In this document: piece after piece, positions 49,020-60,147 of the stretch | Position numbering within the stretch: the stretch's first letter is position 1 | Layout: each line of letters opens with the position of its first letter | Origin: Gammaproteobacteria bacterium | GTDB lineage: Bacteria > Pseudomonadota > Gammaproteobacteria > UBA6429 > Thiohalophilaceae | Reading direction: 5' to 3' | DNA: 64,000 nucleotides | Assembly: GCA_029880855.1 (NCBI GenBank) | Contig: JAOUNS010000002.1 | Coordinates: 372,001 to 436,000, forward strand | Notes under the pieces: model-generated | What the model was told of the DNA's origin: nothing | Database searches by the model: none | Seen by the model: only the letters and a program-made list of their open reading frames with translations | Translations under genes and position numbers: made by a program

Positions 49020-49376
49020 CTATTTTTTGATCATTTTGCGCGGACCCTTGCGAGTACGAGCATTCGTTTTTGTACGTTGACCACGCACCGGCAGTCCACG
49101 GCGATGACGGATACCACGGTAGCAACCCATATCCATCAAGCGCTTGATATTCATGGAAACTTCACGGCGCAAATCACCTTCAACAGTGAATTTGGCCACT
49201 TCATTACGCAGAGTTTCCACCTCAGGCTCAGCCAAATCCTTGACTTTGGTGGTTGGGGCAATGCCCGCAGCCTGACAGATTTCCTGCGCCCTGGTGCGCC
49301 CGATGCCATAGATCGACGTCAGAGCAATCACTGTATGCTTGTTTACCGGTATGTTGATACCTGCTATACGGGCCAT
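49020..49376 (-). CDS. rpsM: 30S ribosomal protein S13
   Basis: Head protein forming bridges B1a/B1b to the 50S subunit. It has 118 residues. The N-terminal helix-two-turn-helix begins [20 protein letters not shown], then [11 protein letters not shown]. The basic tail ([18 protein letters not shown]) reaches the P-site tRNA. It is first in the alpha operon; the 149 bp between rpmJ and this gene is long enough for the S4-binding leader described in E. coli, but I could not fold it. Confidence 0.98.
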   Translation of the reverse strand: MARIAGINIPVNKHTVIALTSIYGIGRTRAQEICQAAGIAPTTKVKDLAEPEVETLRNEVAKFTVEGDLRREVSMNIKRLMDMGCYRGIRHRRGLPVRGQRTKTNARTRKGPRKMIKK

Positions 49377-49525
49377 CTAGCCACTCCTAAACACAAATCA
49401 AACCCACTCACGCGCAGAGCGCATGAAACGGGCAATTCTACTGATAACCGCCTGTCCCCGCAAGACTTCCCGCACTTTACAGTGGAAAAATCCCGGCAAC
49501 AGAACCCCTTATAACCTTATGGCTA

Positions 49526-49639
49526 TTAACCCTGTCGTTGTTTGTGGCGCGGATCCTTGCAAATTACCCGCACTACACCATTACGGCGAATGATTTTGCA
49601 TTCACGACACAGTTTTTTAACAGATGCACGTACTTTCAT
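49526..49639 (-). CDS. rpmJ: 50S ribosomal protein L36 (zinc-binding form)
   Basis: Smallest 50S protein, 37 residues: [20 protein letters not shown], then [17 protein letters not shown]. Zinc ligands C11, C14, C27 and H32 are all present, so this is the zinc-containing paralog. It lies 24 bp after secY at the end of the spc operon. Confidence 0.97.
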   Translation of the reverse strand: MKVRASVKKLCRECKIIRRNGVVRVICKDPRHKQRQG

Positions 49640-49663
49640 GCCAAACTCCAAATAATCGCTTGC

Positions 49664-51013
49664 CTAGCGCCCCAGGCCACTCCGGCCATGCCCCTTGAGG
49701 TTGGCCTTCTTCATCAAACCTTCATACTGGTGCGACATCATATGTGCCTGCACCTGTGACATAAAGTCCATTACCACGACTACAATAATAAGTAACGACG
49801 TTCCGCCAAAGTAAAAAGGCACATTCCAGTTCAATATCAAAATTTCGGGCAATAAACATACCGCGGTAATGTAGACTGCACCCACAAATGTTAAACGGCC
49901 CAATATCGTGTCAATATGGCGAGCCGTCTGCTCCCCGGGTCGAATTCCAGGAATAAATGCACCTGACCGCTTCAGGTTATCTGCCGTTTCTTTCGGATTG
50001 AACATCAACGCCGTATAGAAAAAACAGAAGAAAATAATCGCAGCTGCATACAACATTACATATATTGGCTGCCCGGGTGACAGTTTTGCTGCAACATCCT
50101 GCAACCAGCCAATACCCGGGCCATCAGCCGCACCACCAAACCAGCCGGCTATCGTAGCCGGGAACAGGATTATCGCAGAAGCAAAAATCGGTGGAATTAC
50201 GCCTGCCATATTAATTTTCAGAGGCAAATGCGTAGACTGCGCCTGCATTAATTTACGTCCCTGCTGGCGTTTTGCATAGTGTACAGTAATCCGGCGCTGA
50301 CCGCGTTCCATAAATATCACAAATGCGATAACCGCCAGACTCAATAAAAACAACAACAGAATAAATGCGTGGCTCATCTGCCCTGAAGAACCTTGTTCCA
50401 TAACACTCGCAAGCGCTTGTGGCAGTCCCGCTACGATACCGGCAAAAATGATCATTGAGATACCGTTGCCAATACCACGCTCAGTAACCTGTTCACCCAA
50501 CCACATGAGGAACATGGTACCGGTAACCAATGTAATCACTGTCGTAAAATAGAAGGTGTTGTGATCAATAATCACCAGACCTTCCTGTCGTGACAGGGCT
50601 ACTGCAACACCAAGCGCCTGAAACGTAGCCAGTCCAAGCGTGCCAATACGCGTATACTGTGTAATCTTGCGACGACCGGCAGCCCCTTCCTTGCTCAGCT
50701 GCTCCAGTTTCGGATGCACTTTGGTCAACAACTGGATAATAATCGACGCCGAAATATACGGCATGATACCCAAGGCAAACAATGACAACCGTTCCAGCGC
50801 GCCACCACCGAACATGTTAAACATGCCAAGAATGGTATCTCGCTGTGACTGAAACATCTGCGCCAAAGTCTGTGGGTCGATCCCGGGTACGGTTATAAAT
50901 GAGCCAACCCGGAATACAAGCAATGCCCCAATGACGAAGAAAATTCGATGCCGCAACTCGGTCAAACGACCGGAGGCCATCGCTTCGGCTACAGCTGCGC
51001 GTGATTGCCCCAT
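49664..51013 (-). CDS. secY: Preprotein translocase subunit SecY
   Basis: Channel protein of the Sec translocon in the inner membrane. It has 449 residues and ten helices. Motifs include [20 protein letters not shown], the plug region [20 protein letters not shown], and the cytosolic loop with [20 protein letters not shown] and [16 protein letters not shown]. The C-terminus has [14 protein letters not shown]. Its start codon shares one base with the rplO stop (TAATG), a sign of coupled translation. Confidence 0.99.
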   Translation of the reverse strand: MGQSRAAVAEAMASGRLTELRHRIFFVIGALLVFRVGSFITVPGIDPQTLAQMFQSQRDTILGMFNMFGGGALERLSLFALGIMPYISASIIIQLLTKVHPKLEQLSKEGAAGRRKITQYTRIGTLGLATFQALGVAVALSRQEGLVIIDHNTFYFTTVITLVTGTMFLMWLGEQVTERGIGNGISMIIFAGIVAGLPQALASVMEQGSSGQMSHAFILLLFLLSLAVIAFVIFMERGQRRITVHYAKRQQGRKLMQAQSTHLPLKINMAGVIPPIFASAIILFPATIAGWFGGAADGPGIGWLQDVAAKLSPGQPIYVMLYAAAIIFFCFFYTALMFNPKETADNLKRSGAFIPGIRPGEQTARHIDTILGRLTFVGAVYITAVCLLPEILILNWNVPFYFGGTSLLIIVVVVMDFMSQVQAHMMSHQYEGLMKKANLKGHGRSGLGR

Positions 51014-51447
51014 TATTCCTCGACTTTTCCGCCGGCAGCTTCAATCGCCTGGCGGGCACCTTTCGTGACCGAAATACCCTTAAGGGTAACTTTCTTGTCC
51101 AGCTTGCCGGCGAGCATCACACGGGCGCGCTTGATATTACGGCTGATTAAATTAGCCGCTTTCAGCACATCCAAATCAATCACATCGGCGTCGACTGTGT
51201 TTAACTCATGCAAACGTACTTCAGCGGTTGCACGGGCCATCCGTGAACTAAAGCCGACTTTGGGCAGACGGCGATGCAAAGGCATCTGACCACCCTCAAA
51301 TCCGACCTTGTGGAATCCACCGGCACGTGATTTCTGACCTTTATGACCGCGACCCGCTGTTTTGCCGAAACCGGAGCCGATACCACGACCGAGTCGCTTG
51401 GCGGCGCTTTTTGCACCTTTAGCAGGCTTAATAGTGTTTAAATACAT
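51013..51447 (-). CDS. rplO: 50S ribosomal protein L15
   Basis: Late-assembly 50S protein near the elbow of 23S rRNA. It has 144 residues. The Gly/Arg-rich N-terminus [20 protein letters not shown] is diagnostic, as is [18 protein letters not shown]. It lies 3 bp after rpmD. Confidence 0.98.
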   Translation of the reverse strand: MYLNTIKPAKGAKSAAKRLGRGIGSGFGKTAGRGHKGQKSRAGGFHKVGFEGGQMPLHRRLPKVGFSSRMARATAEVRLHELNTVDADVIDLDVLKAANLISRNIKRARVMLAGKLDKKVTLKGISVTKGARQAIEAAGGKVEE

Positions 51448-51450
51448 GGT

Positions 51451-51639
51451 TTAGTTCTCCTCAACAGATACCATATAGGAGATTTTATTAATCATGCCGC
51501 GCACTGACGGGGTATCTTCCACCTCAACAGTATGGTGCATGCGACGCAGGCCCAAACCGATAGCACATGCCTTATGCGAGGCCAGGCGGCCATTTGTGCT
51601 GCGGGTAAGGGTTACCTTGACTGTCTTTTTGCTTGCCAT
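51451..51639 (-). CDS. rpmD: 50S ribosomal protein L30
   Basis: Small 50S protein of 62 residues. It shows the L30 fold with [20 protein letters not shown] and [20 protein letters not shown]. It lies 4 bp after rpsE. L30 is absent from some lineages but usual in gammaproteobacteria. Confidence 0.97.
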   Translation of the reverse strand: MASKKTVKVTLTRSTNGRLASHKACAIGLGLRRMHHTVEVEDTPSVRGMINKISYMVSVEEN

Positions 51640-51643
51640 GGTT

Positions 51644-52150
51644 TTATTCCATTATTTCTTTAACTGTCTTACCGCGTTTGGCAGCAACATCCTCGGGTGA
51701 AGACATCGCAGCCAAACCTTTAATTGTTGCATTTACAACATTGATAGGGTTGCTGCTGCCAATACATTTGGCCAGTACGTTATGGACGCCGACAACATCA
51801 AACACAGCGCGCATCGGACCACCGGCAATAACTCCGGTACCTTCAGAGGCAGGCTGCATAAAAACTTTGGCAGCTCCGTGTTCAGCGACAATCGGATACT
51901 GCAGAGTTCCATTTACCAGAGGCACAGTCTTCATGTTTTTACGTGCGCTTTCCATCGCCTTTTGTATAGCGACCGGCACTTCACGCGCCTTGCCACGCCC
52001 AACACCAACACGACCATTGCCATCACCAACTACAGTCAATGCAGAAAAACCGAAAATCCGGCCGCCTTTGACTACTTTGGCAACGCGGCGAATCCCAACC
52101 AGACGTTCCTGCAACCCATCTGCACTCTGTGTATCTTCAAAACCTGCCAT
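51644..52150 (-). CDS. rpsE: 30S ribosomal protein S5
   Basis: Accuracy-determining 30S protein that contacts S4. It has 168 residues. The double-stranded-RNA-binding part contains [20 protein letters not shown], followed by [15 protein letters not shown]. The C-terminal part has [20 protein letters not shown]. It lies 17 bp after rplR. Confidence 0.98.
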   Translation of the reverse strand: MAGFEDTQSADGLQERLVGIRRVAKVVKGGRIFGFSALTVVGDGNGRVGVGRGKAREVPVAIQKAMESARKNMKTVPLVNGTLQYPIVAEHGAAKVFMQPASEGTGVIAGGPMRAVFDVVGVHNVLAKCIGSSNPINVVNATIKGLAAMSSPEDVAAKRGKTVKEIME

Positions 52151-52167
52151 AGCGCAACCTTATATAT

Positions 52168-52521
52168 TTAGAATTCCAAACCAGCTTCGCGTGCTGCATC
52201 AGCCAATGCTTTCACACGACCATGATACTTAAATCCGGACCGATCAAACGCAACGCGAGTTACGCCGGCGGCCTTGGCCTTTTCAGCAATCAGCTTGCCA
52301 ACCTTGGCGGCGGCATCTGCATTACCAGTATATTTCAGCCCCTGCTTCACATCAGCCTGTACGGTTGATGCGGCAGCAAGAACTTTTTCACTGCCTGGCG
52401 CAATAACCTGAGCATAAATGTGACGAGGAGTACGATGCACACACAGACGGTATACACCCAGTTCCTGAATCTTCGCTCTGGTACGTTTTGCCCGACGAAT
52501 ACGTGTAATCTTCTTGTCCAT
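52168..52521 (-). CDS. rplR: 50S ribosomal protein L18
   Basis: 5S rRNA-binding protein of the central protuberance. It has 117 residues. The basic N-terminus is [20 protein letters not shown], followed by [14 protein letters not shown] and the C-terminal [20 protein letters not shown]. The ATG at 52521 has AGGA 7 bp upstream; a TTG two codons earlier is unlikely. It lies 15 bp after rplF. Confidence 0.98.
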   Translation of the reverse strand: MDKKITRIRRAKRTRAKIQELGVYRLCVHRTPRHIYAQVIAPGSEKVLAAASTVQADVKQGLKYTGNADAAAKVGKLIAEKAKAAGVTRVAFDRSGFKYHGRVKALADAAREAGLEF

Positions 52522-52536
52522 TGACAAATCCTGCCT

Positions 52537-53064
52537 TTATTTCTTCTTGGCTTCTTTACGGATGATATGCTCATCCGAATATTTAACGCCCTTGCCCTTG
52601 TAGGGTTCCGGCGGACGATAAGCACGAATTTCGGCAGCTACCTGTCCGACCTTCTGCTTGTCGATGCCCTTGATAAGTACTTCAGTCTGACTCGGGGTTT
52701 CAATAGTCACACCTTCCGGAACCGGGTATGCAACCGGATGTGAAAAACCGAGAGTCAGGTTTAAAACCTTACCCTGTGCCTGAGCACGATAACCTACACC
52801 AACCAGCTCCAGTTTCTTTTGGAAACCTTCACTCACACCAGTCAGCATATTACGAACTACAGCGCGAGCCGTACCGGTTTGGGCAATAGCGCCCATTTGT
52901 TCTGCACGCGGCTTGAAGACCAGCTCATTATCCTGCTGGGATACTTCAACCAGAGGATGAACATGGTGTTCCATTGCACCTTTGCTGCCCTTCACGCTGA
53001 TATGCTGTTCACTGATTGAAACCTGCACACCACTCGGAATAGAAATCGGGGTAATTCTTGCCAT
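52537..53064 (-). CDS. rplF: 50S ribosomal protein L6
   Basis: Protein near the sarcin-ricin loop and factor-binding site, with two similar domains. It has 175 residues. VSISEQHISVKGSKGAMEHH marks the first domain. GYRAQAQGKVLNLTLGFSHP and RPPEPYKGKGVKYSDEHI mark the second and the tail. It lies 12 bp after rpsH. Confidence 0.98.
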   Translation of the reverse strand: MARITPISIPSGVQVSISEQHISVKGSKGAMEHHVHPLVEVSQQDNELVFKPRAEQMGAIAQTGTARAVVRNMLTGVSEGFQKKLELVGVGYRAQAQGKVLNLTLGFSHPVAYPVPEGVTIETPSQTEVLIKGIDKQKVGQVAAEIRAYRPPEPYKGKGVKYSDEHIIRKEAKKK

Positions 53065-53076
53065 GTCACTACTCCT

Positions 53077-53469
53077 TTACTGTACGTAACACAGCACCTC
53101 ACCGCCGTGACCAGCCTTGCGTGCAGCACGCTCAGTCATCACACCGGCAGAGGTGGAAATAATTGCAATACCCAAACCGCCCATAATCGTCGGCAGTTCG
53201 TCCTTACCTTTATAGATTCGCAGGCCAGGACGGCTGATGCGCTTGATCTGCTCAATAACCGGTTTACCCTGGTAATATTTCAGCTCAATATTCAGCGCAG
53301 GCTTAGAATCCTCATCCTGTCTGGAAAAATCTACAATATAACCTTCATCCTTAAGCACAACGGCAATAGCCTGCTTCTGCTTGGAAAAGGGAATAACGAC
53401 TGATGTCTTGCCGGCAGCCAGTCCATTGCGGATGCGGGTCAACATATCAGCTATTGGGTCAGTCATCAT
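53077..53469 (-). CDS. rpsH: 30S ribosomal protein S8
   Basis: Central-domain 16S rRNA-binding protein; in E. coli it represses the spc operon by binding the rplE region. It has 130 residues. Motifs include [18 protein letters not shown] and [20 protein letters not shown]. Two tandem ATGs occur; the first (53469) has GGAG 9 bp upstream. The frame is open further to 53508 without family support. Confidence 0.97.
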   Translation of the reverse strand: MMTDPIADMLTRIRNGLAAGKTSVVIPFSKQKQAIAVVLKDEGYIVDFSRQDEDSKPALNIELKYYQGKPVIEQIKRISRPGLRIYKGKDELPTIMGGLGIAIISTSAGVMTERAARKAGHGGEVLCYVQ

Positions 53470-53501
53470 AATCTGAATCTCCTCTCTTGTTCCCAGTCCG
53501 C

Positions 53502-53807
53502 TTACCAACTGGCCTTGTGCAGACCTGGAACATCACCGCGCATGGCGGCTTCACGCAGCTTGTTGCGGCACAGTCCGAATTTACGATACACGGCATGTGG
53601 ACGACCAGTCACACGACACCGACGCTGTATACGAGACGGACTGGCATCGCGAGGCAACTGCTGCAGTTTGCGTTGCGCTTCCATACGCTCTTCATAACCC
53701 AGATTTGGGTTTTTCACAGCAGCCTTGAGCGCAGAACGCTTGTCAGCGAATTTCTTCACAGTCTTGATGCGTTTCTTTTCACGTTCAATCATTGAAATCT
53801 TAGCCAT
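53502..53807 (-). CDS. rpsN: 30S ribosomal protein S14 (zinc-free form)
   Basis: 30S head protein of 101 residues. It contains [20 protein letters not shown] and ends [17 protein letters not shown]. The long form lacks the paired CxxC zinc motifs, so it is the zinc-independent type. It lies 11 bp after rplE and 32 bp before rpsH. Confidence 0.98.
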   Translation of the reverse strand: MAKISMIEREKKRIKTVKKFADKRSALKAAVKNPNLGYEERMEAQRKLQQLPRDASPSRIQRRCRVTGRPHAVYRKFGLCRNKLREAAMRGDVPGLHKASW

Positions 53808-53818
53808 AACCTCGCCTC

Positions 53819-54364
53819 TTAATTCTTGCCTTTCAAAGGAAAGTTAAACGCTTCAAGTAAAGCGCGACCTTCCTCATCAGTCTTGGCTGTTGTAGTAATA
53901 GTGATATCCAGACCCCGGATCATGTCAATTTTATCGTAATCGATTTCCGGGAAAATGATCTGCTCATGCACACCCATACTGTAATTACCACGACCGTCAA
54001 ATGATTTTGGATTGAGTCCACGAAAATCACGAATACGCGGAATCGAAATACTAACCAGACGATCAAGGAATTCATACATACGCTCACGACGCAGCGTAAC
54101 CTTACACCCGATCGGCCAGCCTTCACGGATTTTGAAACCTGCGACCGATTTACGAGCCTTATTGACAACAGGCCTTTGACCGGCAATTTTGGTCATATCC
54201 GAAACAGCATGTTCCATGATCTTTTTGTCACCAACCGCTTCACCAACACCCATATTCAGCGTGATTTTGGTAATACGCGGTACTTCCATGACACTCTTGT
54301 ATCCAAACTTGTCCATCAATTGCTTGATGACATTTTCTCTATAAAACTCTTGTAACCTGCTCAT
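53819..54364 (-). CDS. rplE: 50S ribosomal protein L5
   Basis: 5S rRNA-binding protein that forms an inter-subunit bridge with S13. It has 181 residues, slightly longer than the E. coli 179. Motifs include [38 protein letters not shown] and [20 protein letters not shown]. It lies 29 bp after rplX. Confidence 0.98.
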   Translation of the reverse strand: MSRLQEFYRENVIKQLMDKFGYKSVMEVPRITKITLNMGVGEAVGDKKIMEHAVSDMTKIAGQRPVVNKARKSVAGFKIREGWPIGCKVTLRRERMYEFLDRLVSISIPRIRDFRGLNPKSFDGRGNYSMGVHEQIIFPEIDYDKIDMIRGLDITITTTAKTDEEGRALLEAFNFPLKGKN

Positions 54365-54393
54365 TTTCTGTTACCTGTGTTCACTATAACCAA

Positions 54394-54714
54394 TCAGGCG
54401 TCAAGCACTTCGCCGTTGGATTTGAAATAACGCACCTTGCGACCGTCTTCCAGAACCTTGATTCCGACGCGATCAGCCTTTCCGGTTGTCGGATTAACCA
54501 GGGCAACATTGGAAATATGAACCGGCATTTCACGGTCGACAATACCCCCGGGAACGCCTGCGTTGGGATTTCCACGCTGGTGTTTTTTGGCAATATTGAT
54601 GTTTTCCACGACGACGCGGTCATCCTCATCAATTACACGGACAACATTCCCGGTCTTACCCTTGTCTTTACCGGTAAGAACGACGACGCTGTCACCTTTC
54701 TTGATCTTTTTCAT
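54394..54714 (-). CDS. rplX: 50S ribosomal protein L24
   Basis: Assembly initiator protein near the tunnel exit, with a KOW motif. It has 106 residues. The N-terminus [20 protein letters not shown] contains the KOW stretch. The ATG at 54714 has GAGGAT upstream at proper spacing; a TTG at 54720 is in frame but unlikely. It lies 15 bp after rplN. Confidence 0.97.
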   Translation of the reverse strand: MKKIKKGDSVVVLTGKDKGKTGNVVRVIDEDDRVVVENINIAKKHQRGNPNAGVPGGIVDREMPVHISNVALVNPTTGKADRVGIKVLEDGRKVRYFKSNGEVLDA

Positions 54715-54729
54715 TTCCAAATCCTCGCC

Positions 54730-55098
54730 TTATAACACTTCTGGCGCCAATGAAATAATTTTCATAAAGTTTTCGCTACGCAGCTCACGTGTGACTGGTC
54801 CGAAAATACGCGTACCTATCGGCTGTAACTGGTTATTCAACAGTACAGCAGCATTGCCGTCAAAACGGATCAACGATCCGTCGGGGCGACGCACGCCTTT
54901 CCTGGTACGTACAACGACCGCATTGAAAACGTCACCTTTCTTAACACGGCCACGAGGAATCGCTTCCTTTACGCTGACCTTGATAACATCACCAATACCC
55001 GCATAGCGACGCTTGGAACCGCCAAGCACCTTAATACACTGAACCCGACGCGCACCGCTATTATCTGCAACGTCTAGCATTGTCTGCATCTGAATCAT
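54730..55098 (-). CDS. rplN: 50S ribosomal protein L14
   Basis: 50S protein at the bridge to the 30S subunit. It has 122 residues. It begins [20 protein letters not shown] and holds [20 protein letters not shown] and the end REELRS-type segment ([19 protein letters not shown]). It is first of the spc operon, with a 36-bp gap to rpsQ. Confidence 0.98.
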   Translation of the reverse strand: MIQMQTMLDVADNSGARRVQCIKVLGGSKRRYAGIGDVIKVSVKEAIPRGRVKKGDVFNAVVVRTRKGVRRPDGSLIRFDGNAAVLLNNQLQPIGTRIFGPVTRELRSENFMKIISLAPEVL

Positions 55099-55134
55099 GA
55101 CGGACTCCGCAATTCCTTAAAATATAAACCTGGA

Positions 55135-55398
55135 CTATGCCTCTGTGGCGCGCTCAACAACTGAAACCAGCGTCCAGGACTTGGTCTTGGACAGCGGGCG
55201 ACACTCTTTAATGGTTACTGTATCGCCCATGTTGCAATCGTTATTTTCGTCATGCGCATGCAGTTTGGTGGAACGGCGGACATACTTGCCATATACCGGA
55301 TGCTTAACACGACGTTCTACCAATACGGTAATACTCTTGTTCATTTTGTTGCTGACAACACGACCCATCAGCGTACGTTCTGTCTTCTGCTCGCTCAT
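55135..55398 (-). CDS. rpsQ: 30S ribosomal protein S17
   Basis: Primary 16S rRNA binder with an OB fold. It has 87 residues. Motifs are [20 protein letters not shown] and [20 protein letters not shown]. It ends the S10 operon, and its start shares a base with the rpmC stop. Confidence 0.98.
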   Translation of the reverse strand: MSEQKTERTLMGRVVSNKMNKSITVLVERRVKHPVYGKYVRRSTKLHAHDENNDCNMGDTVTIKECRPLSKTKSWTLVSVVERATEA

Positions 55399-55592
55399 TA
55401 TGCGTTACCTGCTTTCTCTTTCAGCACAGTTTTGATACGTGCAATATTTCTGCGAACTTCCTGCATCTGGTGCGGACGGGACAACTGACCTGCACCACGC
55501 TGCATACGCAGATTAAACTGAGCTTCCAGTTCGCCCAGCAATTCTTTATTGAGCTCTTCAACGCTCTTGTTTCGTAATTCATTCACTTTCAT
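55398..55592 (-). CDS. rpmC: 50S ribosomal protein L29
   Basis: Tunnel-exit protein next to L23. It has 64 residues of two helices: [20 protein letters not shown] and [14 protein letters not shown]. It overlaps rplP and rpsQ by one base each, so the three genes are translationally coupled. Confidence 0.97.
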   Translation of the reverse strand: MKVNELRNKSVEELNKELLGELEAQFNLRMQRGAGQLSRPHQMQEVRRNIARIKTVLKEKAGNA

Positions 55593-56005
55593 TACATCAC
55601 CGTCCGTATTACAAAGGTGGTTGCAATCGGTAATTTGGCAGCAGCAAGCTTGAACGCTTCACGCGCAATTTCCTCAGACACACCTTCCATTTCATAGAGC
55701 ATACGTCCCGGCTGAATCTGGGCAACCCAATATTCCACGTTACCCTTACCTTTACCCTGACGAACTTCTAATGGTTTCTGCGTAATCGGCTTGTCAGGAA
55801 ATACGCGGATCCATATCTTGCCACCACGTTTAACATGACGGGTCATCGCACGACGAGCAGCCTCGATCTGACGAGCGGTTAAGCGGCCACGGCCTGTTGC
55901 TTTCAGACCATATTCGCCAAAGCTGACCTTACTGCCACGAACAGCAAGCCCGCGGTTGCGGCCTTTCTGCTGCTTACGAAACTTTGTACGTTTTGGTTGT
56001 AACAT
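55592..56005 (-). CDS. rplP: 50S ribosomal protein L16
   Basis: 50S protein near the A site. It has 137 residues. Motifs are [20 protein letters not shown] and [20 protein letters not shown], then [20 protein letters not shown]. It lies 18 bp after rpsC and overlaps rpmC by one base. Confidence 0.98.
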   Translation of the reverse strand: MLQPKRTKFRKQQKGRNRGLAVRGSKVSFGEYGLKATGRGRLTARQIEAARRAMTRHVKRGGKIWIRVFPDKPITQKPLEVRQGKGKGNVEYWVAQIQPGRMLYEMEGVSEEIAREAFKLAAAKLPIATTFVIRTVM

Positions 56006-56023
56006 TGCTAATCAATCCTCTGC

Positions 56024-56704
56024 TTAACCGGCTGCACTGTTTTTGCCGGAAGTAGTATCTTCCTCTTCCTGCATGCCAATAATTTCGCCTTTGAAAATCC
56101 AAACTTTCACACCAATGATGCCGTAAGTTGTGGAGGCTTCAGCAAAGCCATAATCAATATCAGCGCGCAGTGTATGGAGAGGCACACGACCTTCGCGATA
56201 CCACTCGGCACGGGCAATTTCCGCACCATTCAAACGACCGGATACATTTACTTTTACACCTTGAGCACCAAGCCGCATCGTATTGCCTACGGCACGTTTC
56301 ATGGCACGGCGGAACATAATACGTCGTTCCAGCTGTTGCGCAATACCTTCAGCTACCAGCTGTGCATCCAATTCAGGTTTACGAATCTCTTCGATATTGA
56401 TATGTACCTTGGGCAAACCCATCATCTGGGTCACTTCATGGCGCAGGCGCTCGATATCCTCACCCTTCTTGCCGATGACCAAACCCGGACGAGCGGTAAA
56501 TACAGTAATATTCGCGCTGCCTGCGGTTCGTTCAATCTGAATGCGACTGACAGAGGCCTGAGCCAGCTTCTTTTTCAGGAACGCACGTACTGTCAAATCA
56601 CTATTGAGGAAATTCGCGTAATCACGGTTGTCGGCATACCACTTTGATGTGTAGTCCTTGACAATACCGAGACGAATACCTATTGGATGTACTTTCTGAC
56701 CCAT
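56024..56704 (-). CDS. rpsC: 30S ribosomal protein S3
   Basis: 30S protein at the mRNA entry, with helicase activity together with S4 and S5. It has 226 residues. The N-terminus [20 protein letters not shown] and KH motif [20 protein letters not shown] are clear. The C-terminal domain contains [17 protein letters not shown]. It lies 13 bp after rplV. Confidence 0.98.
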   Translation of the reverse strand: MGQKVHPIGIRLGIVKDYTSKWYADNRDYANFLNSDLTVRAFLKKKLAQASVSRIQIERTAGSANITVFTARPGLVIGKKGEDIERLRHEVTQMMGLPKVHINIEEIRKPELDAQLVAEGIAQQLERRIMFRRAMKRAVGNTMRLGAQGVKVNVSGRLNGAEIARAEWYREGRVPLHTLRADIDYGFAEASTTYGIIGVKVWIFKGEIIGMQEEEDTTSGKNSAAG

Positions 56705-56717
56705 GCCAGTCTCTCTC

Positions 56718-57053
56718 TTACTTTTCGCCGACCATCACAGTAATGTGACTGGTACGTTTAATAATATGGTTAACACGTCCCTTTGCTCGCGGACGCCACC
56801 GACGCATTGTAGGGCCCTGATCAACGAAGATGGTCTTCACCTTCAGCTCATCAATATCGGCACCTTCATTATGTTCAGCATTTGCAATAGCTGACTCCAA
56901 TACTTTTTTGATAATTCCGGCGGCTTTTTTGGAACTAAACGCCAGAATTTCCAGGGCACGTTCAACCGGTAATCCGCGAACCTGATCTGCTACCAGACGG
57001 CATTTCTGCGGTGAGATACGTGCATGTTTTAATCGCGCTGCAACTTCCATCAT
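56718..57053 (-). CDS. rplV: 50S ribosomal protein L22
   Basis: L22 lines the exit tunnel with an extended loop. It has 111 residues. Motifs are [20 protein letters not shown] and [20 protein letters not shown]. Two tandem ATGs open the gene (57053 and 57050); the preceding AAGGG suits either. It lies 9 bp after rpsS. Confidence 0.97.
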   Translation of the reverse strand: MMEVAARLKHARISPQKCRLVADQVRGLPVERALEILAFSSKKAAGIIKKVLESAIANAEHNEGADIDELKVKTIFVDQGPTMRRWRPRAKGRVNHIIKRTSHITVMVGEK

Positions 57054-57062
57054 CTTTACCCT

Positions 57063-57335
57063 TTATTTGGCTTTCTTGTCCGCCACATGCCCCTTGTAGG
57101 CGCGGGTGGGAGCAAACTCGCCGAGCTTATGACCAATCATGTTTTCGGTAACCAGTACCGGTACATGCATACGACCATTATGTACCGCAATAGTCAGGCC
57201 AATCATGTCAGGGATGATCATGGAACGACGCGACCAGGTCTTGATCGGCTTTTTCGTATTGCTGTCTCTGGCATCCTGTACTTTCTTAACCAGGTGCAGG
57301 TCGACAAATGGACCTTTTCTAATTGAACGTGCCAC
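57063..57335 (-). CDS. rpsS: 30S ribosomal protein S19
   Basis: Head protein that binds S13 and 16S rRNA. It has 90 residues. Motifs are [20 protein letters not shown] and [20 protein letters not shown], then [20 protein letters not shown]. It lies 26 bp after rplB. Confidence 0.98.
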   Translation of the reverse strand: MARSIRKGPFVDLHLVKKVQDARDSNTKKPIKTWSRRSMIIPDMIGLTIAVHNGRMHVPVLVTENMIGHKLGEFAPTRAYKGHVADKKAK

Positions 57336-57361
57336 GGCTCTTTACTCTCTATTTAATCTGC

Positions 57362-58189
<828 letters not shown>

Positions 58190-58208
58190 AATACTCTTCC
58201 GTCAGATA

Positions 58209-58508
58209 TTACTCTGCACCCATAAAATTGATGTCCTGGCCGGCTTTAATGCGAACATATGCCTTGCGCCAGTTTTTACGTTTGCCCATTGCAAAGCGGC
58301 TGCGCTTGGTTTTACCGTTCACGTTGGTCACCTGAACAGACTCAACATCAACCTTCAGCAACAATTCAACGGCCTTTTTGATCTCCGGCTTGGTTGCATC
58401 GGGAGCCACTTTAAACACAACCTGATTGCACTGATCGGCAACCTGGTGCGCCTTTTCTGAAATATGAGGACCCAACAGCACTTTCATTAAGCGTTCCTGA
58501 TTACTCAT
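58209..58508 (-). CDS. rplW: 50S ribosomal protein L23
   Basis: Tunnel-exit protein and docking site for trigger factor and SRP. It has 99 residues. Motifs are [19 protein letters not shown] and [20 protein letters not shown]. Its start overlaps the rplD stop by 4 bp. Confidence 0.98.
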   Translation of the reverse strand: MSNQERLMKVLLGPHISEKAHQVADQCNQVVFKVAPDATKPEIKKAVELLLKVDVESVQVTNVNGKTKRSRFAMGKRKNWRKAYVRIKAGQDINFMGAE

Positions 58509-59125
58509 GCCAAACTCTCCTCAAGTTTCTTGATAGCCGGCACTGTAGCCAGAACCTTATCAAAACGAACCAGATTAACCGGATCAACTGCACCTGCCTC
58601 GCTCAAGCCGACCTGATGCAGGTTGCGAGCGGCAAGATAAAGATTTTCTTCCATTTTCTCAGTCACAATCAGGACATTGTCCAGACCGAGTGTTTTGAGC
58701 TGACCAACCAGCATTTTGGTTTTGGGCTGCTCTACCGCAAAGTCATCCAGCACGATCAGTCGATCCTGGCGCACCAGTTCTGACAAAATCGAGCGCATGG
58801 CGGCACGGTACATTTTACGATTCACTTTCTGTGACCAGTCCTGCGGCTTTGCCGCAAAGGTCTTGCCACCTGTCCGCCACAGCGGGCTGCGAATTGTACC
58901 AGAACGCGCGCGTCCTGTACCCTTTTGTCGCCATGGTTTTGCACCACCGCCGCGAACTGCTGCGCGATTTTTGTGGGCACGGGTACCTGCTCGGCCACCG
59001 GCCAGATACGCGGTAACCACCTGGTGTACCAGACCTTCGTTAAATTCTGCGCCGAAAGCCAGATCGGCAACTTCCAGACCTTTTTTTGATGCCTGGCCAT
59101 TGGCAGTTGTTAGCTTCAGTTCCAT
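58505..59125 (-). CDS. rplD: 50S ribosomal protein L4
   Basis: Tunnel protein that in E. coli also represses the S10 operon through its leader. It has 206 residues. Motifs are [20 protein letters not shown] and the helical C-terminal part [20 protein letters not shown]. The ATG at 59125 has AGAGG 7 bp upstream; the preceding GTG is unlikely. No L4-target leader of E. coli length exists upstream of rpsJ. Confidence 0.98.
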   Translation of the reverse strand: MELKLTTANGQASKKGLEVADLAFGAEFNEGLVHQVVTAYLAGGRAGTRAHKNRAAVRGGGAKPWRQKGTGRARSGTIRSPLWRTGGKTFAAKPQDWSQKVNRKMYRAAMRSILSELVRQDRLIVLDDFAVEQPKTKMLVGQLKTLGLDNVLIVTEKMEENLYLAARNLHQVGLSEAGAVDPVNLVRFDKVLATVPAIKKLEESLA

Positions 59126-59136
59126 CACTTAACCTC

Positions 59137-59778
59137 TTAGCGCGCTTTTACCGAAGGACGAACGATTACATCGCTGCCTTTGGCGCCCGGCACCGCTCCC
59201 TTGACCAATAACAGATTACGCTCGCTGTCAATGCGGACGATCTCCAGGTTCTGGGACGTGCACTTTACATTACCCATATGACCGGCCATTCGCTTGCCTT
59301 TAAAAACGCGACCCGGCGTCTGGTTTTGACCAATCGAACCCGGGGCACGATGCGACAGCGAGTTACCATGCGTGGCATCCTGCATACGGAAATTATTACG
59401 TTTTACGTTACCCGCAAAACCTTTACCAATGCTGGTTCCAGTCACATCAATCTTCTGTCCGGCTTCAAAAATATCAACCTTGATTTCGCTGCCGGTGCTC
59501 AATTCTTCACCTTCACCGTCATCCAGACGGAATTCCCACAAACCACGACCAGCTTCAATACCCACCTTGGCAAAATGCCCGGCCTCTGGCTTGCTGATGC
59601 GATTGGACTTGCGAGTACCGGTTGTAACCTGTACCGCGCGATACCCGTCATTTTCGATATTCTTAAGGACGGTAACGCGATTTGGTTCAACCTCAATCAC
59701 GGTAACAGGCAATGATGCACCTTCATCTGTGAAGACACGGGTCATGCCGACCTTCCTACCTACTAAACCGATTGCCAT
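59137..59778 (-). CDS. rplC: 50S ribosomal protein L3
   Basis: Early-assembly 50S protein reaching the peptidyl transferase centre. It has 213 residues. Motifs are [20 protein letters not shown] and [20 protein letters not shown], the latter including the glutamine methylated in E. coli ([20 protein letters not shown]). It lies 47 bp after rpsJ. Confidence 0.98.
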   Translation of the reverse strand: MAIGLVGRKVGMTRVFTDEGASLPVTVIEVEPNRVTVLKNIENDGYRAVQVTTGTRKSNRISKPEAGHFAKVGIEAGRGLWEFRLDDGEGEELSTGSEIKVDIFEAGQKIDVTGTSIGKGFAGNVKRNNFRMQDATHGNSLSHRAPGSIGQNQTPGRVFKGKRMAGHMGNVKCTSQNLEIVRIDSERNLLLVKGAVPGAKGSDVIVRPSVKAR

Positions 59779-59825
59779 CGTTCTCTCCAGTGACTGTCAC
59801 CAACTATCTGGCTTCAGCTCCTTAA

Positions 59826-60140
59826 TTATTGCAACTTAATCTGAACATCAACGCCAGCGGCCAGGTCCAGCTTCATCAATGCATCCACTGTCTTGTCAGT
59901 GGGATCAACAATATCCATCAACCGCTTGTGAGTACGCAATTCATACTGATCACGCGCATCCTTGTTAACGTGCGGAGAAATCAATACGGTAAAGCGTTCC
60001 ATCTTGGTCGGCAGCGGAATCGGGCCTTTTACCTGCGCACCAGTGCGCTTGGCGGTTTCCACGATCTCTTTGGCCGACTGATCAATCAGGCGATGATCGA
60101 AGGCTTTAAGACGAATACGAATGTTCTGATTTTTAGCCAT
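59826..60140 (-). CDS. rpsJ: 30S ribosomal protein S10
   Basis: 30S head protein, also NusE, a partner in transcription antitermination. It has 104 residues. Motifs are [20 protein letters not shown] and [20 protein letters not shown]. It begins only 7 bp after the tuf stop, so the S10 genes are co-transcribed with the str genes and have no separate long leader. Confidence 0.98.
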   Translation of the reverse strand: MAKNQNIRIRLKAFDHRLIDQSAKEIVETAKRTGAQVKGPIPLPTKMERFTVLISPHVNKDARDQYELRTHKRLMDIVDPTDKTVDALMKLDLAAGVDVQIKLQ

Positions 60141-60147
60141 GTTTTAT

